NCBI RefSeq assembly: GCF_003024195.1
Contig: NZ_KZ679041.1
Span: 310,001-374,000 of the forward strand
DNA from: Streptomyces dioscori
GTDB taxonomy: Bacteria > Actinomycetota > Actinomycetes > Streptomycetales > Streptomycetaceae
Reading direction: 5' to 3'
Length of the DNA stretch: 64,000 nt
Shown piece after piece: positions 1 to 8,510 of the stretch. The notes under the pieces are model-generated. The model searched no databases, was not told the origin of the DNA, and saw nothing but the letters and a program-made list of their open reading frames with translations. The first letter of the stretch is position 1. Each line of letters opens with the position of its first letter. The translations under genes were made by a program, and so were the position numbers.

Positions 1-52
1 CCGGGTCGGTCACGACGTGACCGGTGCGACCCGGCCGCGCGCACATGCCGGG

Positions 53-2752
53 TCATGAGCGCAACGCCTCCTCCGGCAGATCCTCGGGCAGGACGAGGGT
101 GAGGTCCTCGGCGCTGGGGGAAGCGAGGTCCGCCACCCGCTGGGCGTGCAGCTCCGTCATCCGCTGGAACATCTGCCGGGCGGTGCGGCCGTTGCCGAAC
201 CGTTCAGTGCGTACCATCGCGTCGAAGCAGGCGCTCAGACCGGTGACGGTGTCCTCCCGCAGGCGGTACTCGTGCTGCCGCGCCTGGTGTTGGACGATGC
301 GGACCAGGTCCGCGGACGAGTAGTCGTCGAAGCTGAGGGTCCGGGTGAAGCGGGACGCGAGGCCCGGGTTGGAGCCGAGGAAGCGGTCCATGTCGTCCGG
401 GTAGCCGGCGACGATGACGACGACGTCGTCCCGGTGGTCCTCCATGAGTTTGACCAGCGTGGCCACCGCTTCCTGCCCGAAGTCGGACCCCTGTCCCGTC
501 GGCACCAGAGAGTAGGCCTCGTCGATGAAGAGCACGCCGCCCAGGGCCCGACGGAAGACGGCGGTCGTCTTCGGCGCGGTGTGGCCCACGTACTCGCCGA
601 CGAGCGCCGCCCGGTCCGCCTCGACGAGCCGGCCGTGAGCCAGCATGCCCAGCGCGGCCAGGATGCGGCCGTAGAGGCGGGCCACGGTCGTCTTGCCGGT
701 GCCGGGATTGCCGGCGAACACCAGGTGGCGGCTGAGCGGTGGAGGCTGCAGTCCAGCTTCCTGACGCTGTTTCACCATGCGCATCACCTTGGCCAGGGAG
801 GCGACCTCCTGTTTGACGCGCTCCAGGCCCACAAGGCGGTCCAATTCGGCCAGCAGCGCGGACAGCGACTCCGCGGTGTCGGAGCCCTCCGGCGGCATGC
901 TGTCCGCGGCGGAGGCGGCCGGCCCGCCGGGGAGCGCCCGTCCCGCCGCGACAGTGCCAGTGGGCAGCGTGGTGTCGGCGACGTTCTTGGTGCGACAGTC
1001 CTCGAAGACGGGCTCGCTGTCCGCGTGCGCCGACCAGTCCTCCGGAGTGTCGTGCACCAGCAGGTTGCGGAAGACCGGGGTGGCCTTTGCCCCTGTGTAC
1101 AGGGCGGAATACCCGGTGTCGGTGACCGTGCAGTCGGCGAACACCCCGGCCGCCCCGTCGTGCACGTAGACACCGTTCTTGGCCGTGCCGCCGATCCGGG
1201 TGGCGAACACCTTGGGTCGCGCGCCGCTCCACACCACGAGACCGCTGCCCCGGACGGAGCCGATGGTGGTGGTGTCGACCCAGCCCTCGCTGTCCTGCTC
1301 GAAGAAGACACCCGAGGTCCCGCACTCCTCGACGACGCAACCGGTCAGGGTCGCGCCGGTATCCGGACCGATCTCCACCCCGGCAGCCCGGACCGAGCGG
1401 ATCTCGCAGGTGTCGAGCAGCGGGCGATGCCGCGTGCGCAGCCGGACGCCGGTGGCGCAGGTGGCGACCGTACAGCGGCGGAGCACGGCGTCTCCGTCCT
1501 CGACGTCGAGACCGGACAGGGCGATCCGCTCGATGCGCGTGGACAGCGCCGTCAGATGGGCGCCGCTCTCCACCCGGACACCGTGCTGCTCACTGTCGAG
1601 CACGGCGCAGTTCCGTAGCTCGGCGAGGCCGCCGTCCTGGAGGTGCACCGCACTGTAGGCGGTGGCGGACAGCTCGCAATCGGTGAGCACGGTGCGGGAA
1701 CTTCCAGTGCCGTACAGGCCGTTGGCGCCGGTCCGGGTGAAGACACTGCCACTCGCGCTGACCTGCGCACCGTCCCCGACAGCCAGCGCTGTGCCCGGCA
1801 GGTCGACGGCTCTGACCCGGTCGAGGGCGAGGACGGCGCTGTCCATGACGTGCAGGGCGGCGGCCCCGGTCTCCGTGAGGTGGCAGTCGCTCAGCCGCGC
1901 CTCGGCCTCCCCCGCCAGGTACACGCCCTCGCGGCCGGTGCGCAGGATCTCGCACCGTTCGAGCCGGATCGGGTGGTCGGCGCGGCCGGCGGCCGAACCG
2001 CCCTCCTCCGCGGGTGCGGCGGGGGAGGCCTCCGCGGCCGGATCGGTGGTCCGGGCGCGGGCATTGACGTACAGACCGTGGGTGCCCGCGCCGTGCAACC
2101 GGCAGCCTCGCAGCAGCAACCGGGCCGGGCCGGCGACCCGCACGGCCTCCTCGCCGCACTCGCCCAGGAAACAGTCCTCGGCCGTGACCGCCGACGTGCC
2201 CGACGCCAACAGCGCGCAGCCCGCCGCCCCGGAGACACGCGTGGCGCGCAGCTCCGCCCGCGCCCCGTCGTCGACCCGCACTCCGTGCCCGCCGACCGGT
2301 CCGAGCGTGCCGCCGGTGAGCTGGGCCACGGCGGTGCCGGTGACCCGGACGCCGTCGCCGGGCGCGTCCCGAATGACGCAGTCGTGCAGGGTGGCCCGCG
2401 CGTCGTGGCCGATCTCGACCGACCCGGCTGTCACGGTGCACGCCTCGATCCGGGCGTCGCCGCCACGGACCAGCAGCGCGGGGCCGCCGCCCTGCCCGGC
2501 GAGATCGAGGTCGCGCAGGATGGGTGCCCCGCCGCTGATGGTCACCGCGGCCCCCCGGGCAGGCGCGATCCGTACGGTGCCGGGCCCTTTGGCGGCCGTC
2601 AGTGTCACCTCGCGGTCGAGTACCAGGGACTCCTGGTAGACACCGGGCTGCAGCGACACCACCGTGCCGTCGGCGGCGGCGCGCACCGCGGCGGCGATCG
2701 TCCGGTGCGTGCCCCAGCCGCGGTCGGCCACCCGCACGACGGTGTGCCTCAC
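53..2752 (-). CDS. Type VII secretion AAA+ ATPase (EccA/CbbX class) fused to an N-terminal beta-helix domain
   Basis: The C-terminal ~250 residues form a CbxX/CfqX-type AAA+ module, as in EccA of ESX secretion: Walker A GNPGTGKTT near residue 681 and Walker B GVLFIDEAYSL near 735. Known EccA proteins help load or chaperone WXG100 substrates in the cytosol. The first ~600 residues are different: short repeats such as LRDCxV, GxGVRV and LTDCELSATAYSAVHL that look like pectate-lyase/NosD-type right-handed beta-helix rungs, where EccA normally has TPR helices. A GTG at 2752 is chosen because it falls 34 bp after the eccD stop and just before the conserved region; upstream in-frame codons overlap eccD. 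It is last of four minus-strand genes here, and the operon probably continues off the left edge (an ATG at 46 could start the next gene). ATPase class is confident; the substrate is not known. Confidence 0.85.
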   Translation of the reverse strand: MRHTVVRVADRGWGTHRTIAAAVRAAADGTVVSLQPGVYQESLVLDREVTLTAAKGPGTVRIAPARGAAVTISGGAPILRDLDLAGQGGGPALLVRGGDARIEACTVTAGSVEIGHDARATLHDCVIRDAPGDGVRVTGTAVAQLTGGTLGPVGGHGVRVDDGARAELRATRVSGAAGCALLASGTSAVTAEDCFLGECGEEAVRVAGPARLLLRGCRLHGAGTHGLYVNARARTTDPAAEASPAAPAEEGGSAAGRADHPIRLERCEILRTGREGVYLAGEAEARLSDCHLTETGAAALHVMDSAVLALDRVRAVDLPGTALAVGDGAQVSASGSVFTRTGANGLYGTGSSRTVLTDCELSATAYSAVHLQDGGLAELRNCAVLDSEQHGVRVESGAHLTALSTRIERIALSGLDVEDGDAVLRRCTVATCATGVRLRTRHRPLLDTCEIRSVRAAGVEIGPDTGATLTGCVVEECGTSGVFFEQDSEGWVDTTTIGSVRGSGLVVWSGARPKVFATRIGGTAKNGVYVHDGAAGVFADCTVTDTGYSALYTGAKATPVFRNLLVHDTPEDWSAHADSEPVFEDCRTKNVADTTLPTGTVAAGRALPGGPAASAADSMPPEGSDTAESLSALLAELDRLVGLERVKQEVASLAKVMRMVKQRQEAGLQPPPLSRHLVFAGNPGTGKTTVARLYGRILAALGMLAHGRLVEADRAALVGEYVGHTAPKTTAVFRRALGGVLFIDEAYSLVPTGQGSDFGQEAVATLVKLMEDHRDDVVVIVAGYPDDMDRFLGSNPGLASRFTRTLSFDDYSSADLVRIVQHQARQHEYRLREDTVTGLSACFDAMVRTERFGNGRTARQMFQRMTELHAQRVADLASPSAEDLTLVLPEDLPEEALRS

Positions 2753-2786
2753 GGCCGGCCCCGTACGGTGCCCGACGCCGCGCCGG

Positions 2787-4142
2787 TCACAAGCCCGCGC
2801 CCAGATCGAGCAGGTCGCCGAAGAGACCGAAGACACCCAGGGCGAGAGGGACGCTGACGACGGAGAGGAACAGGCCGAGGGAGCTCATCCACCCCGGCCG
2901 CTCACGGACGCTGTCGGGGCTGCCGAACACCCGGGCCAGGCCCAGGCCCAGGACCGCCAGGGCCACCACGACCAGCGCCGCGGGCCCCGCCCAATACGGA
3001 ACGCCGAAGGAAACCGGGGCGAGTGCCAGGCACCCGGCCAGGCCACTCACGCCCGCCGCCACCTGGGGCAGGACGGCGCCGAGGGCGTTGAGCAACCCGG
3101 CGCGCAGGAGCAGCGCCAGACCGGCACAGGCGCTGAGCGTCACGGCCCACACATCGTCCGTGACGGCGAGCAGCAGCAGCGCCGGGATCAGGACGAGGGA
3201 GTACAGGACGACGACACCGGTCAGCAACCGGCGTGCACGCCGGGCCAGTTCGGTCACCTCCACGTCCGGCCCGGCCTGGCCGTTGCCGGCCGCTGCCTGC
3301 CCACCCGCCAGGGCGACGAGGTGGCCGGTCGCGGTCGGCGCCACGGCGAGGAGGCCGAGGAGCAGGACGACGACGACGGCCGCGCTCTGCGTCAGGTCCG
3401 CGCCGGCCAGGCCGAGGCCCACCACGGTGGGCAGGAAGAGGCAGGACAGGGCTAGAACGGCCAGAGGCAGCAGGCGCGGCACCGCGAGGCGGGCGACGGC
3501 GGAGCCCAGGACCAGGCCCATGCCGCAAGCCACGAGCGCCGTGGAGAGGTGTTCACGTGCGGCGGGCACCGAGAGCGCTGCCGTCGAGTAGAGCGGCACC
3601 GCTGAAAGCGCCATGGCCAGACGTACGCCGGTCGGCAGGGACCACTGCCGACGGGTGGCGTGCGCGGCTAGGAGGGCGAGACAGGAACCAGCCAGCAACG
3701 CGCCTATACCGCCTGCCGGTTGAGCCGGGGGGTGGGCGACCAGCACGGCGAAACCGACGGTCAGTGCTGCGGCCGCGCCCAGCAGCAGGGTGTGGGCCCG
3801 GGAGACAGCGTCCCAGACCAGGCCAGACCGGTTGACCTCGTCGACCTGTTCCTCCAGGTCACTGATCTCGGCCTCGTCGAACTCCCCCGCAGCGGCGTCC
3901 TGAAGGTAGAGCGTTGCGCCGTCCACGACGCCCGACTCCGCGAGTGTCGCCTCCGGCGGGAAGGGCCTGGCACCCGGCAGGGCCAGGGACCAGACCGGCG
4001 GGAACGTGTCGTCGGTGGTCTCCTGGCCGCAGGCGCGCAGCAGGGCCGGCGTGTACTCGGCGATCGTCGCGTGCACCGGCACCGACAGGTCAGCCCTGCG
4101 CCGTGTCCCCACGATCGTGACGTGACAGCGGTCGTCTTCCAC
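2787..4142 (-). CDS. eccD: Type VII secretion integral membrane protein EccD
   Basis: This 451-residue protein has the EccD layout: an N-terminal ubiquitin-like (YukD-type) domain of about 85 residues (CHVTIVGTRRRADLSVPVHA), a short acidic linker (EFDEAEISDLEEQVDEVN), then about eleven hydrophobic segments to the C-terminus. EccD forms the central part of the inner-membrane pore of ESX systems. The GTG start at 4142 has a good ribosome site (AGAAGGAAA) about 8 bases upstream. The ATPase gene follows after a 34-bp gap, so the two are very likely co-transcribed. EccB, EccC, EccE and mycosin are not in the window and may lie beyond the left edge. Confidence 0.93.
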   Translation of the reverse strand: MEDDRCHVTIVGTRRRADLSVPVHATIAEYTPALLRACGQETTDDTFPPVWSLALPGARPFPPEATLAESGVVDGATLYLQDAAAGEFDEAEISDLEEQVDEVNRSGLVWDAVSRAHTLLLGAAAALTVGFAVLVAHPPAQPAGGIGALLAGSCLALLAAHATRRQWSLPTGVRLAMALSAVPLYSTAALSVPAAREHLSTALVACGMGLVLGSAVARLAVPRLLPLAVLALSCLFLPTVVGLGLAGADLTQSAAVVVVLLLGLLAVAPTATGHLVALAGGQAAAGNGQAGPDVEVTELARRARRLLTGVVVLYSLVLIPALLLLAVTDDVWAVTLSACAGLALLLRAGLLNALGAVLPQVAAGVSGLAGCLALAPVSFGVPYWAGPAALVVVALAVLGLGLARVFGSPDSVRERPGWMSSLGLFLSVVSVPLALGVFGLFGDLLDLGAGL

Positions 4143-4205
4143 TGGTGTTTCCTTCTGGTCGACTCGTAGTGGACCGTGGGCTAGGACGGCGGCGGGCGCC
4201 GTCTC

Positions 4206-4532
4206 CTACAGGTGTTCCGTCAGTCCGGTGAACCGGGATCGCAGGGCGGCTGCAGCCGCCCCGTGCGCGTCCCGTACCGCGGTCAGGACGTGCTCTGCGA
4301 GGGCCTCGGTGCGCTCGGGGTCGGCGGCTACCGGTGAGATCTCCAAGTGGTGCAGCTGGCCGGTAGCACCCACCGTCGCCCTGACCAGACCGCCGGAGGC
4401 GACACCGGTGAAGTCCTCGTCCTGCGAACCCTGTTGAGCGGCGATGATTGCCTGGGTGAGCTGCCCGGCCTGCTCCAGGAGCGCTTCGAGGTCCGGCGTC
4501 CCGTGCTCGCTTTGTCCGTGCGTACCGCTCAT
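4206..4532 (-). CDS. YbaB/EbfC-family DNA-binding-like protein
   Basis: A 108-residue protein starting MSGTHGQSEHG. The pattern ALLEQAGQLTQAIIAAQQ followed by VASGGLVRATVGATGQLHHLEISP matches the YbaB/EbfC fold: a long N-terminal helix, a beta-hairpin, then a second helix (ALAEHVLTAVRDAHGAAAA). YbaB proteins bind DNA as dimers, and copies are frequent inside actinobacterial type VII secretion loci, where their role is unclear. It starts 5 bp after the stop of the upstream lectin gene and ends 63 bp before eccD, so it belongs to the same minus-strand operon. Confidence 0.8.
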   Translation of the reverse strand: MSGTHGQSEHGTPDLEALLEQAGQLTQAIIAAQQGSQDEDFTGVASGGLVRATVGATGQLHHLEISPVAADPERTEALAEHVLTAVRDAHGAAAAALRSRFTGLTEHL

Positions 4533-4537
4533 GGCTG

Positions 4538-5473
4538 TCAGCCCAGGCCCCACTTCTGGTTCGACGTCCCGGCGCAGCTGTACAGCTGGAGGCGGGTGCC
4601 GTCGGCGGTCCTCTTGTCGCGGACATCCACGCACTTGCCCACGGGGGTGTTCACGAGGTCGTGGGCCTTGTTCAGGGTGAACTTCTGTGACGCCCCGCCC
4701 GTGCAGGAGGCCAGGACGATGGAGGTGCCGTCGGCCGTCGAACCACCGGCGACCTGCATGCACTTGCCCAGCGTCCGGACGGTGCCGTCGGAGTAGAACG
4801 TCCACTTCTGCCAGCTGTCGTTCGAGCAGGTCCAGATCTGCAGCGGGGTCCCGCTCGCGCTGTTGCCGTCCAGCACGTCGATGCACCGGCTCGATGCGAA
4901 ACTGACGATGCGGCCGTTCTTCCCCGGAGTGGCCTTCGCGGACGTGGCTCTTGGATGGCCCGTGCCTGCCGTCTCGCTCCCGTCCTGCTTCGCGTCGGAG
5001 GCGCTCGTGCCGCCCGACTTGTCTTTGCCGGTATCGGTATCGGCGTCCGCAGCGCTTCCGCCGTCAGCCGCGTCAGCCGCTTCAGCACCCTTCGCGGCAT
5101 CCTCGCCCGCAGGCCGAGGGGCGCTCCCTCCGCCGGACGTCACGGATTTCGTGCCGTGCCCCTGCTCCGTTGCCCCCTGATCCTTGGCGCGCGCGGCGTC
5201 GGCCTGGGTTCTGGTGTCCTTCGCGCCGTCGTGCGCCGACGCGCTGGGCTGCCCGGCGGCGCTCGCCGCACCGGATTTGTCGCCCATCGTGGACATCATG
5301 CCGATGCCGACAGCGCCAGCCGCGACGAGGACGACCACGGCTACCACGACGAACAGCCGCGAGAACACATGCGGCCGGTCCCGTTCACCTGCCCTGCGGG
5401 CGCTCGTGGCGAAACTGCCGGCGAAGCCGGGCAACCCCGGACCGCGCACTTTTCTGGTCTCTGGATCCCCCAT
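4538..5473 (-). CDS. Membrane-anchored protein with extracellular ricin-B (beta-trefoil) lectin domain
   Basis: This 311-residue protein has a basic cytoplasmic N-terminus (RRAGERDRPHVF), one transmembrane helix (residues about 38-60, rich in VVVAVVVLVAAGAVG), and a long Ala/Asp/Gly/Lys-rich stalk. A C-terminal domain of about 125 residues carries the repeated beta-trefoil signatures QIWTC, WQKWTF, QKFTL, LQLYSC and NQKWGLG. These are the Qx(W/F/L) motifs of ricin B-type carbohydrate-binding modules. The ATG at 5473 is chosen over the more upstream ATG because GAAGGGAA precedes it at good spacing. As first gene of the minus-strand ESX operon it probably presents a sugar-binding head outside the membrane next to the secretion pore. 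The ligand is unknown. Confidence 0.82.
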   Translation of the reverse strand: MGDPETRKVRGPGLPGFAGSFATSARRAGERDRPHVFSRLFVVVAVVVLVAAGAVGIGMMSTMGDKSGAASAAGQPSASAHDGAKDTRTQADAARAKDQGATEQGHGTKSVTSGGGSAPRPAGEDAAKGAEAADAADGGSAADADTDTGKDKSGGTSASDAKQDGSETAGTGHPRATSAKATPGKNGRIVSFASSRCIDVLDGNSASGTPLQIWTCSNDSWQKWTFYSDGTVRTLGKCMQVAGGSTADGTSIVLASCTGGASQKFTLNKAHDLVNTPVGKCVDVRDKRTADGTRLQLYSCAGTSNQKWGLG

Positions 5474-5539
5474 GACGGATTCCCTTCGCGATGCCCACAT
5501 GTTTCAACACAGGTATGCAATCCTAGCCGTACACACACA

Positions 5540-5570
5540 CCTGACTTACCCATCACATGTGACAGTCAGG
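5540..5570. promoter_or_regulatory. Nested palindrome between the divergent ESX transcripts
   Basis: The 10-bp perfect palindrome TCACATGTGA (5553-5562) is flanked by CCTGAC (5540-5545) and its complement GTCAGG (5565-5570). It sits in the 170-bp region between the lectin operon (minus) and the WXG100 genes (plus). This is the expected place for a shared operator. No cognate regulator can be named from the window. Confidence 0.45.
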
Positions 5571-5602
5571 TATCTTTGCTGGGCCGTGCCAGGCAACACA
5601 TC

Positions 5603-5623
5603 AGGTGTGCCAGAGGCACACCT
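5603..5623. promoter_or_regulatory. Perfect 9-bp inverted repeat in the WXG100 leader
   Basis: AGGTGTGCC, a 3-base centre, then GGCACACCT form a perfect inverted repeat ending six bases before the ribosome site (GGAAGG) of the first WXG100 gene. It could be an operator half-turn pair or an RNA hairpin that shields the ribosome site. The symmetry is visible; the function is inferred. Confidence 0.45.
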
Positions 5624-5643
5624 TCGACGGAAGGTATCTCGCT

Positions 5644-5976
5644 GTGTCCGAAACCCGGGACGGAGTCGTCTACGAGCTCCTTCCGTCCGATCTCAACGAC
5701 GCGGCCCGTTCGTGCTCCACCACGGCGCAGTCCGTCGCTGAGCGACTGGACGCCCTCCGGAAGTACGTCGTGAGCCTGGAGGACTTCTGGCGGGGCCCCG
5801 CCGCGACGCAGTTCGGGGTCCTGATGGCCGACTACGACGCGAACGCCGCCAAGCTCCACCAGGCGCTCACCGGGATCTCCGAGGGCCTGAGCGGTACGCA
5901 CGCCAACTACATCGACGCGGAGACGGCGGCCACGCACAACGTCTCCAGGATCCAGCTCCCGCCGCCCCGGTGGTAG
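5644..5976 (+). CDS. WXG100-family ESX substrate-like protein (W49-R-G51)
   Basis: A 110-residue, mostly helical protein with the WXG turn as FWRG at residues 48-51 between two predicted helices, the hallmark of ESAT-6/CFP-10-like proteins. The length is right for the family (about 100). The GTG at 5644 is preferred to an upstream ATG at 5605 because GGAAGG lies about 9 bases before it and the conserved part begins there. It is followed 28 bp later by a second WXG100-like gene, so the pair probably forms the secreted heterodimer of this locus. The C-terminal YxxxD/E-like export signal is not obvious (the tail ends VSRIQLPPPRW). Confidence 0.82.
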   Translation: MSETRDGVVYELLPSDLNDAARSCSTTAQSVAERLDALRKYVVSLEDFWRGPAATQFGVLMADYDANAAKLHQALTGISEGLSGTHANYIDAETAATHNVSRIQLPPPRW

Positions 5977-6004
5977 CGAGTGACCGACGAGCGGGAGAGA
6001 CAAC

Positions 6005-6331
6005 ATGCCTGACTTTGAAACAGCCTCGTTGCGGGTACACGGCAACCTGCAGGACGCCGGACATGTGATCAACGAAACGGTCCGGCTCCTCGACGAGGAA
6101 TTGGAGAATCTGCGGACGAAGCTGCAACCGCTGATCCAGACCTGGGCCGCACAGTCGGCGGACGAGTACCAGCTCCACATGCACCACTGGGACCAGGCTG
6201 CGGTCGCGCTCTACGGCGACGAGGCGCAGGGCGGGGTGCTCGGCACGATCGCCGGGATGATGCGGGTCAACTGGACCAACTACGCGGACGCAGAAGCGGC
6301 GAACCTGAAGACGTGGACCTCGGGCGCCTGA
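6005..6331 (+). CDS. WXG100-like partner protein with altered W-A-A turn
   Basis: A 108-residue helical protein (LLDEELENLRTKLQPLIQ, then ADEYQLHMHHWDQAAVALYG). At the helix-turn-helix position it reads W47-A-A49 rather than W-x-G, as many partner subunits of WXG100 pairs do. The C-terminal YADAEAANLKTW resembles the YxxxD/E secretion signal, which the first protein lacks, so this may be the signal-bearing partner. A GGGAGAGA ribosome site precedes the ATG. It shares a transcript with the 5644 gene. Confidence 0.8.
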   Translation: MPDFETASLRVHGNLQDAGHVINETVRLLDEELENLRTKLQPLIQTWAAQSADEYQLHMHHWDQAAVALYGDEAQGGVLGTIAGMMRVNWTNYADAEAANLKTWTSGA

Positions 6332-6345
6332 AGATACTTCCTCCC

Positions 6346-6389
6346 CTGGGCCTCGCACCCCATCTGGGCGGGCCCAGGGCGGACGCCCT
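6346..6389 (+). terminator. Probable terminator after the WXG100 pair
   Basis: Two short inverted repeats follow the WXG100 stop: CTGGGCC (6346-6352) with GGCCCAG (6371-6377), and AGGGCG/CGCCCT around 6376-6389. There is no clear T-run, as is usual in high-GC actinomycetes. Moderate support. Confidence 0.4.
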
Positions 6390-6795
6390 GACACTCCCGG
6401 TTCACGTACTGTTGAACGTCTGATCCTGTCATTCGTATCTGGTCCCGGCCCAGGTTCCGCGCCAATTGGGGTCGAGTCTCGTGATCGCGGACGAGGCGTC
6501 GGTGGTGCGGTGACCGGTGTCCACCTAGGCTTTGGTGAGGTGCGGGCGGGTGGTGGCGACGTGGGCCGGCCGAGTTGGGCCGAGATTGGCATTCCAGCAT
6601 GCAGTGGTCGAGTACGGCGCGGATAGGTAATGTCGCCAGATGCATAACGGTCGAGACCACACCCACGCGGCGAGGGGCCTCATGAGAGACGAAGGGAAAT
6701 ACGCCTACGCGACAGGCCCCTTTGGGCGAGAGAGCTGCACCCACAATTCTGAGCGGGGCGCTTGACCCGTACGCGCTGCCCCTTCATATGTAACC
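6390..6795. other. Gene-poor stretch, no supported gene
   Basis: About 400 bp with several overlapping open frames on both strands. None shows family resemblance, a sensible ribosome site or clean third-position GC bias. It probably belongs to the same decayed island as the transposase remnant that follows. Confidence 0.4.
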
Positions 6796-7238
6796 GTGCG
6801 AATTCCTTGCTCACGCCGTAGGTGGACGCCACCTGTTGGTTGGCCGCCGTCGAAGGCCATGCTTTCGGCGGCGGCTGAACGGCACCAGAAACTCGCCGGT
6901 GATGGCCGAGCTCGTGGGCGACGCCCGAACGTGCAGGTCATCGTGGATGCGGAGCACCGACTTGTGAGCGCGGCAGCGCGACCGGTTTCAGAGGCCATCG
7001 CCGCGAACGCCCACGCCCGGCGCGCCCCGGGCCTTGCCTCGGGCACTGCCAGGACGTGACCGTTCGCGGCGATGGCGCGTAGCTCAACTCCCACCGCACG
7101 GTGCGTACCCGGATGGAGCAGGTGATCGGACGGATAAAGAATTACAAGATCCTCCACGACTGCAGGCATTGCGGCGATAGCCTCCATCTTGAGGCCCGGG
7201 CCGTCGCCCACATGCACAACCATGTCCCCGGATCATGA
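6796..7238 (+). pseudogene. Decayed IS5-type DDE transposase
   Basis: Two fragments in different frames read like parts of one IS5/DDE_Tnp_4-class transposase. The first (frame of 6796-7059) contains PNVQVIVDAEHRLVSAAARPV, which resembles the catalytic beta-strand region (family pattern LNVQVIxDxxGRLVxxSxPxPG). The second (7083-7238) contains RTRMEQVIGRIKNYKILHD, which resembles the C-terminal helix with the catalytic Glu and the usual RIKNWKIL motif, followed by a GDSLHLEARAVAHMHN tail. Between them are a frameshift, a stop at 7080-7082 and loss of the middle of the protein. No intact ends or target duplication were recognised. Family recall is from memory; the frame break is seen directly. 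Confidence 0.6.
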
Positions 7239-7379
7239 CCAGGGGACTGTGGTCGCAGGCCCTGACCCGTCCGAACACGGCCTTGTGCCAAACCCATTAG
7301 TCGGACCTCACCTTGACGGAATCGGTTCTCGACTGGACTGCACCGACCGGCTGGTCCTCACCGGCAGGGTGGGTTCTTG

Positions 7380-7673
7380 TCAGACGTAGTGCCGCCACCA
7401 CAGGTTGTAAGCCAGTCCACGGTCCCCCAGAGCACAGTAGAAGTATTCGTTGCCGCCACCGGCCTCATTGCCGTACGTCTGCTTGTTGCGGCTCTGCTGC
7501 TCGTTGCGGCACTGCTGGTACGGCGTCAGGGACGGGGTCCCGTAGTAGTCACTCACGAAAGTGTTCTGAAGGCTTGCAGCCGAAGCACTACCCGTGCCTG
7601 AGGTCAGGAGACCGACAGCCGAAACCACTGTCAGTAGAATTTCCGCGGCCGCTCTTGTTATGCGCTTGGTCAT
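7380..7673 (-). CDS. Small secreted protein of unknown function
   Basis: A 97-residue product with a clear Sec signal peptide: basic start (MTKRITRAAAEI), hydrophobic core (LLTVVSAVGLLTSG) and an A-x-A site before SLQNTF. The mature part of about 70 residues is rich in Tyr, Asn and Gln (TPYQQCRNEQQSRNKQTYGNE) and has two cysteines that could pair. The ATG at 7673 has no strong ribosome site; a TTG four codons upstream is the alternative. It lies alone in a gene-poor island. No family was recognised. Confidence 0.6.
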   Translation of the reverse strand: MTKRITRAAAEILLTVVSAVGLLTSGTGSASAASLQNTFVSDYYGTPSLTPYQQCRNEQQSRNKQTYGNEAGGGNEYFYCALGDRGLAYNLWWRHYV

Positions 7674-8434
7674 GCGTTCAGTCAAGCAGGCTGCATGAAG
7701 GCGTACAACGCCTGTCGTCTGAAACGAAATTCTCTGGGAAAAGGTTCAGATGTTCTCTTTCATGACTCCTATCAAAGGAGCTCGTGCACGACAAGCGGTG
7801 AGCCATCGAGGGGGGACGGTTGCTCTTGGTCGGTTGGTGGGGGAACGGAATGTGTGGAGTGATCATCAGTTGATGTAGGCGATGGCGCGGCACAGGGGGA
7901 GGGAGTGAGGCGTCCTTGCGGTCCTGCGCGGCGGGATCGGTACGGGCCGAGTGAGGGAAGGCTGTCAGAACGCTGGCGGCCAGCATGTGAACGGCGGCCG
8001 AGACGATACCTGGCAGGCTGGTGGAGTGTGCAGCCACCGCGCCCGACACCACTGGACTGGACAGATCGACGGCGGACGGGTGGACAAGCACGTGAAGCTG
8101 GCTCCTGACGGACTGATGATCTTGGTCGTGAACCCGTCTGCCGGGAGCTTTCTTCATACCCACCGCCGAGGCGCCAGCCCAACCGCCCGTCAGGTCGGAA
8201 AGGGTTCTCTGGGGTTGTCGCCGTCTGTAACCGCGCCGCAGGGTTGTGGGCTCGGCAGAGGGTGCGGCGCGCGGGGCGCCGGACGGACTCGATGTCCTGG
8301 GCGCAGGGCGTGGGCTGTCTTTCGTTTCTCCCCGGATTCTCCCCAGCGTTGTGCGGCGCCCAAAAGGACTGGTCAGGGGCCCGCTGCAGGCAGGGTGAGG
8401 AGACCACCCACATCACTTCTCCCCAACGACTCCC
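7674..8434. other. Non-coding or decayed stretch
   Basis: About 760 bp with only weak open frames (for example 7678-8163 minus and 7951-8514 plus) that lack recognisable domains. Base composition is more AT-rich than in the flanking genes. I see no RNA gene or repeat here. Confidence 0.4.
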
Positions 8435-8454
8435 CAGAGCCCGTTATGGCTCTG
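8435..8454 (-). terminator. Hairpin downstream of corA
   Basis: CAGAGCC, a six-base loop and GGCTCTG make a perfect 7-bp stem about 57 nt past the corA stop in the direction of transcription. It is the only clear hairpin there, so it is the likely corA terminator. Confidence 0.5.
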
Positions 8455-8510
8455 ATATCGGGAGGTGTGAGAGCAAACCGAACGAAGGACCTGAGGGGAC
8501 ACTGCCTGGC

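Noticed and set aside
1..46. Possible start of another ESX gene at the left edge (minus strand ATG at 46)
   Set aside because: Only about 15 codons are visible, without a ribosome site or motif.
146..2857. Several long plus-strand frames opposite the AAA+ ATPase
   Set aside because: They are shadows of the high-GC third-position bias; their translations are Arg/Pro/Gly-rich without domains.
7678..8163. A 161-codon minus-strand frame in the gene-poor island
   Set aside because: It has no ribosome site, no family match and irregular composition.
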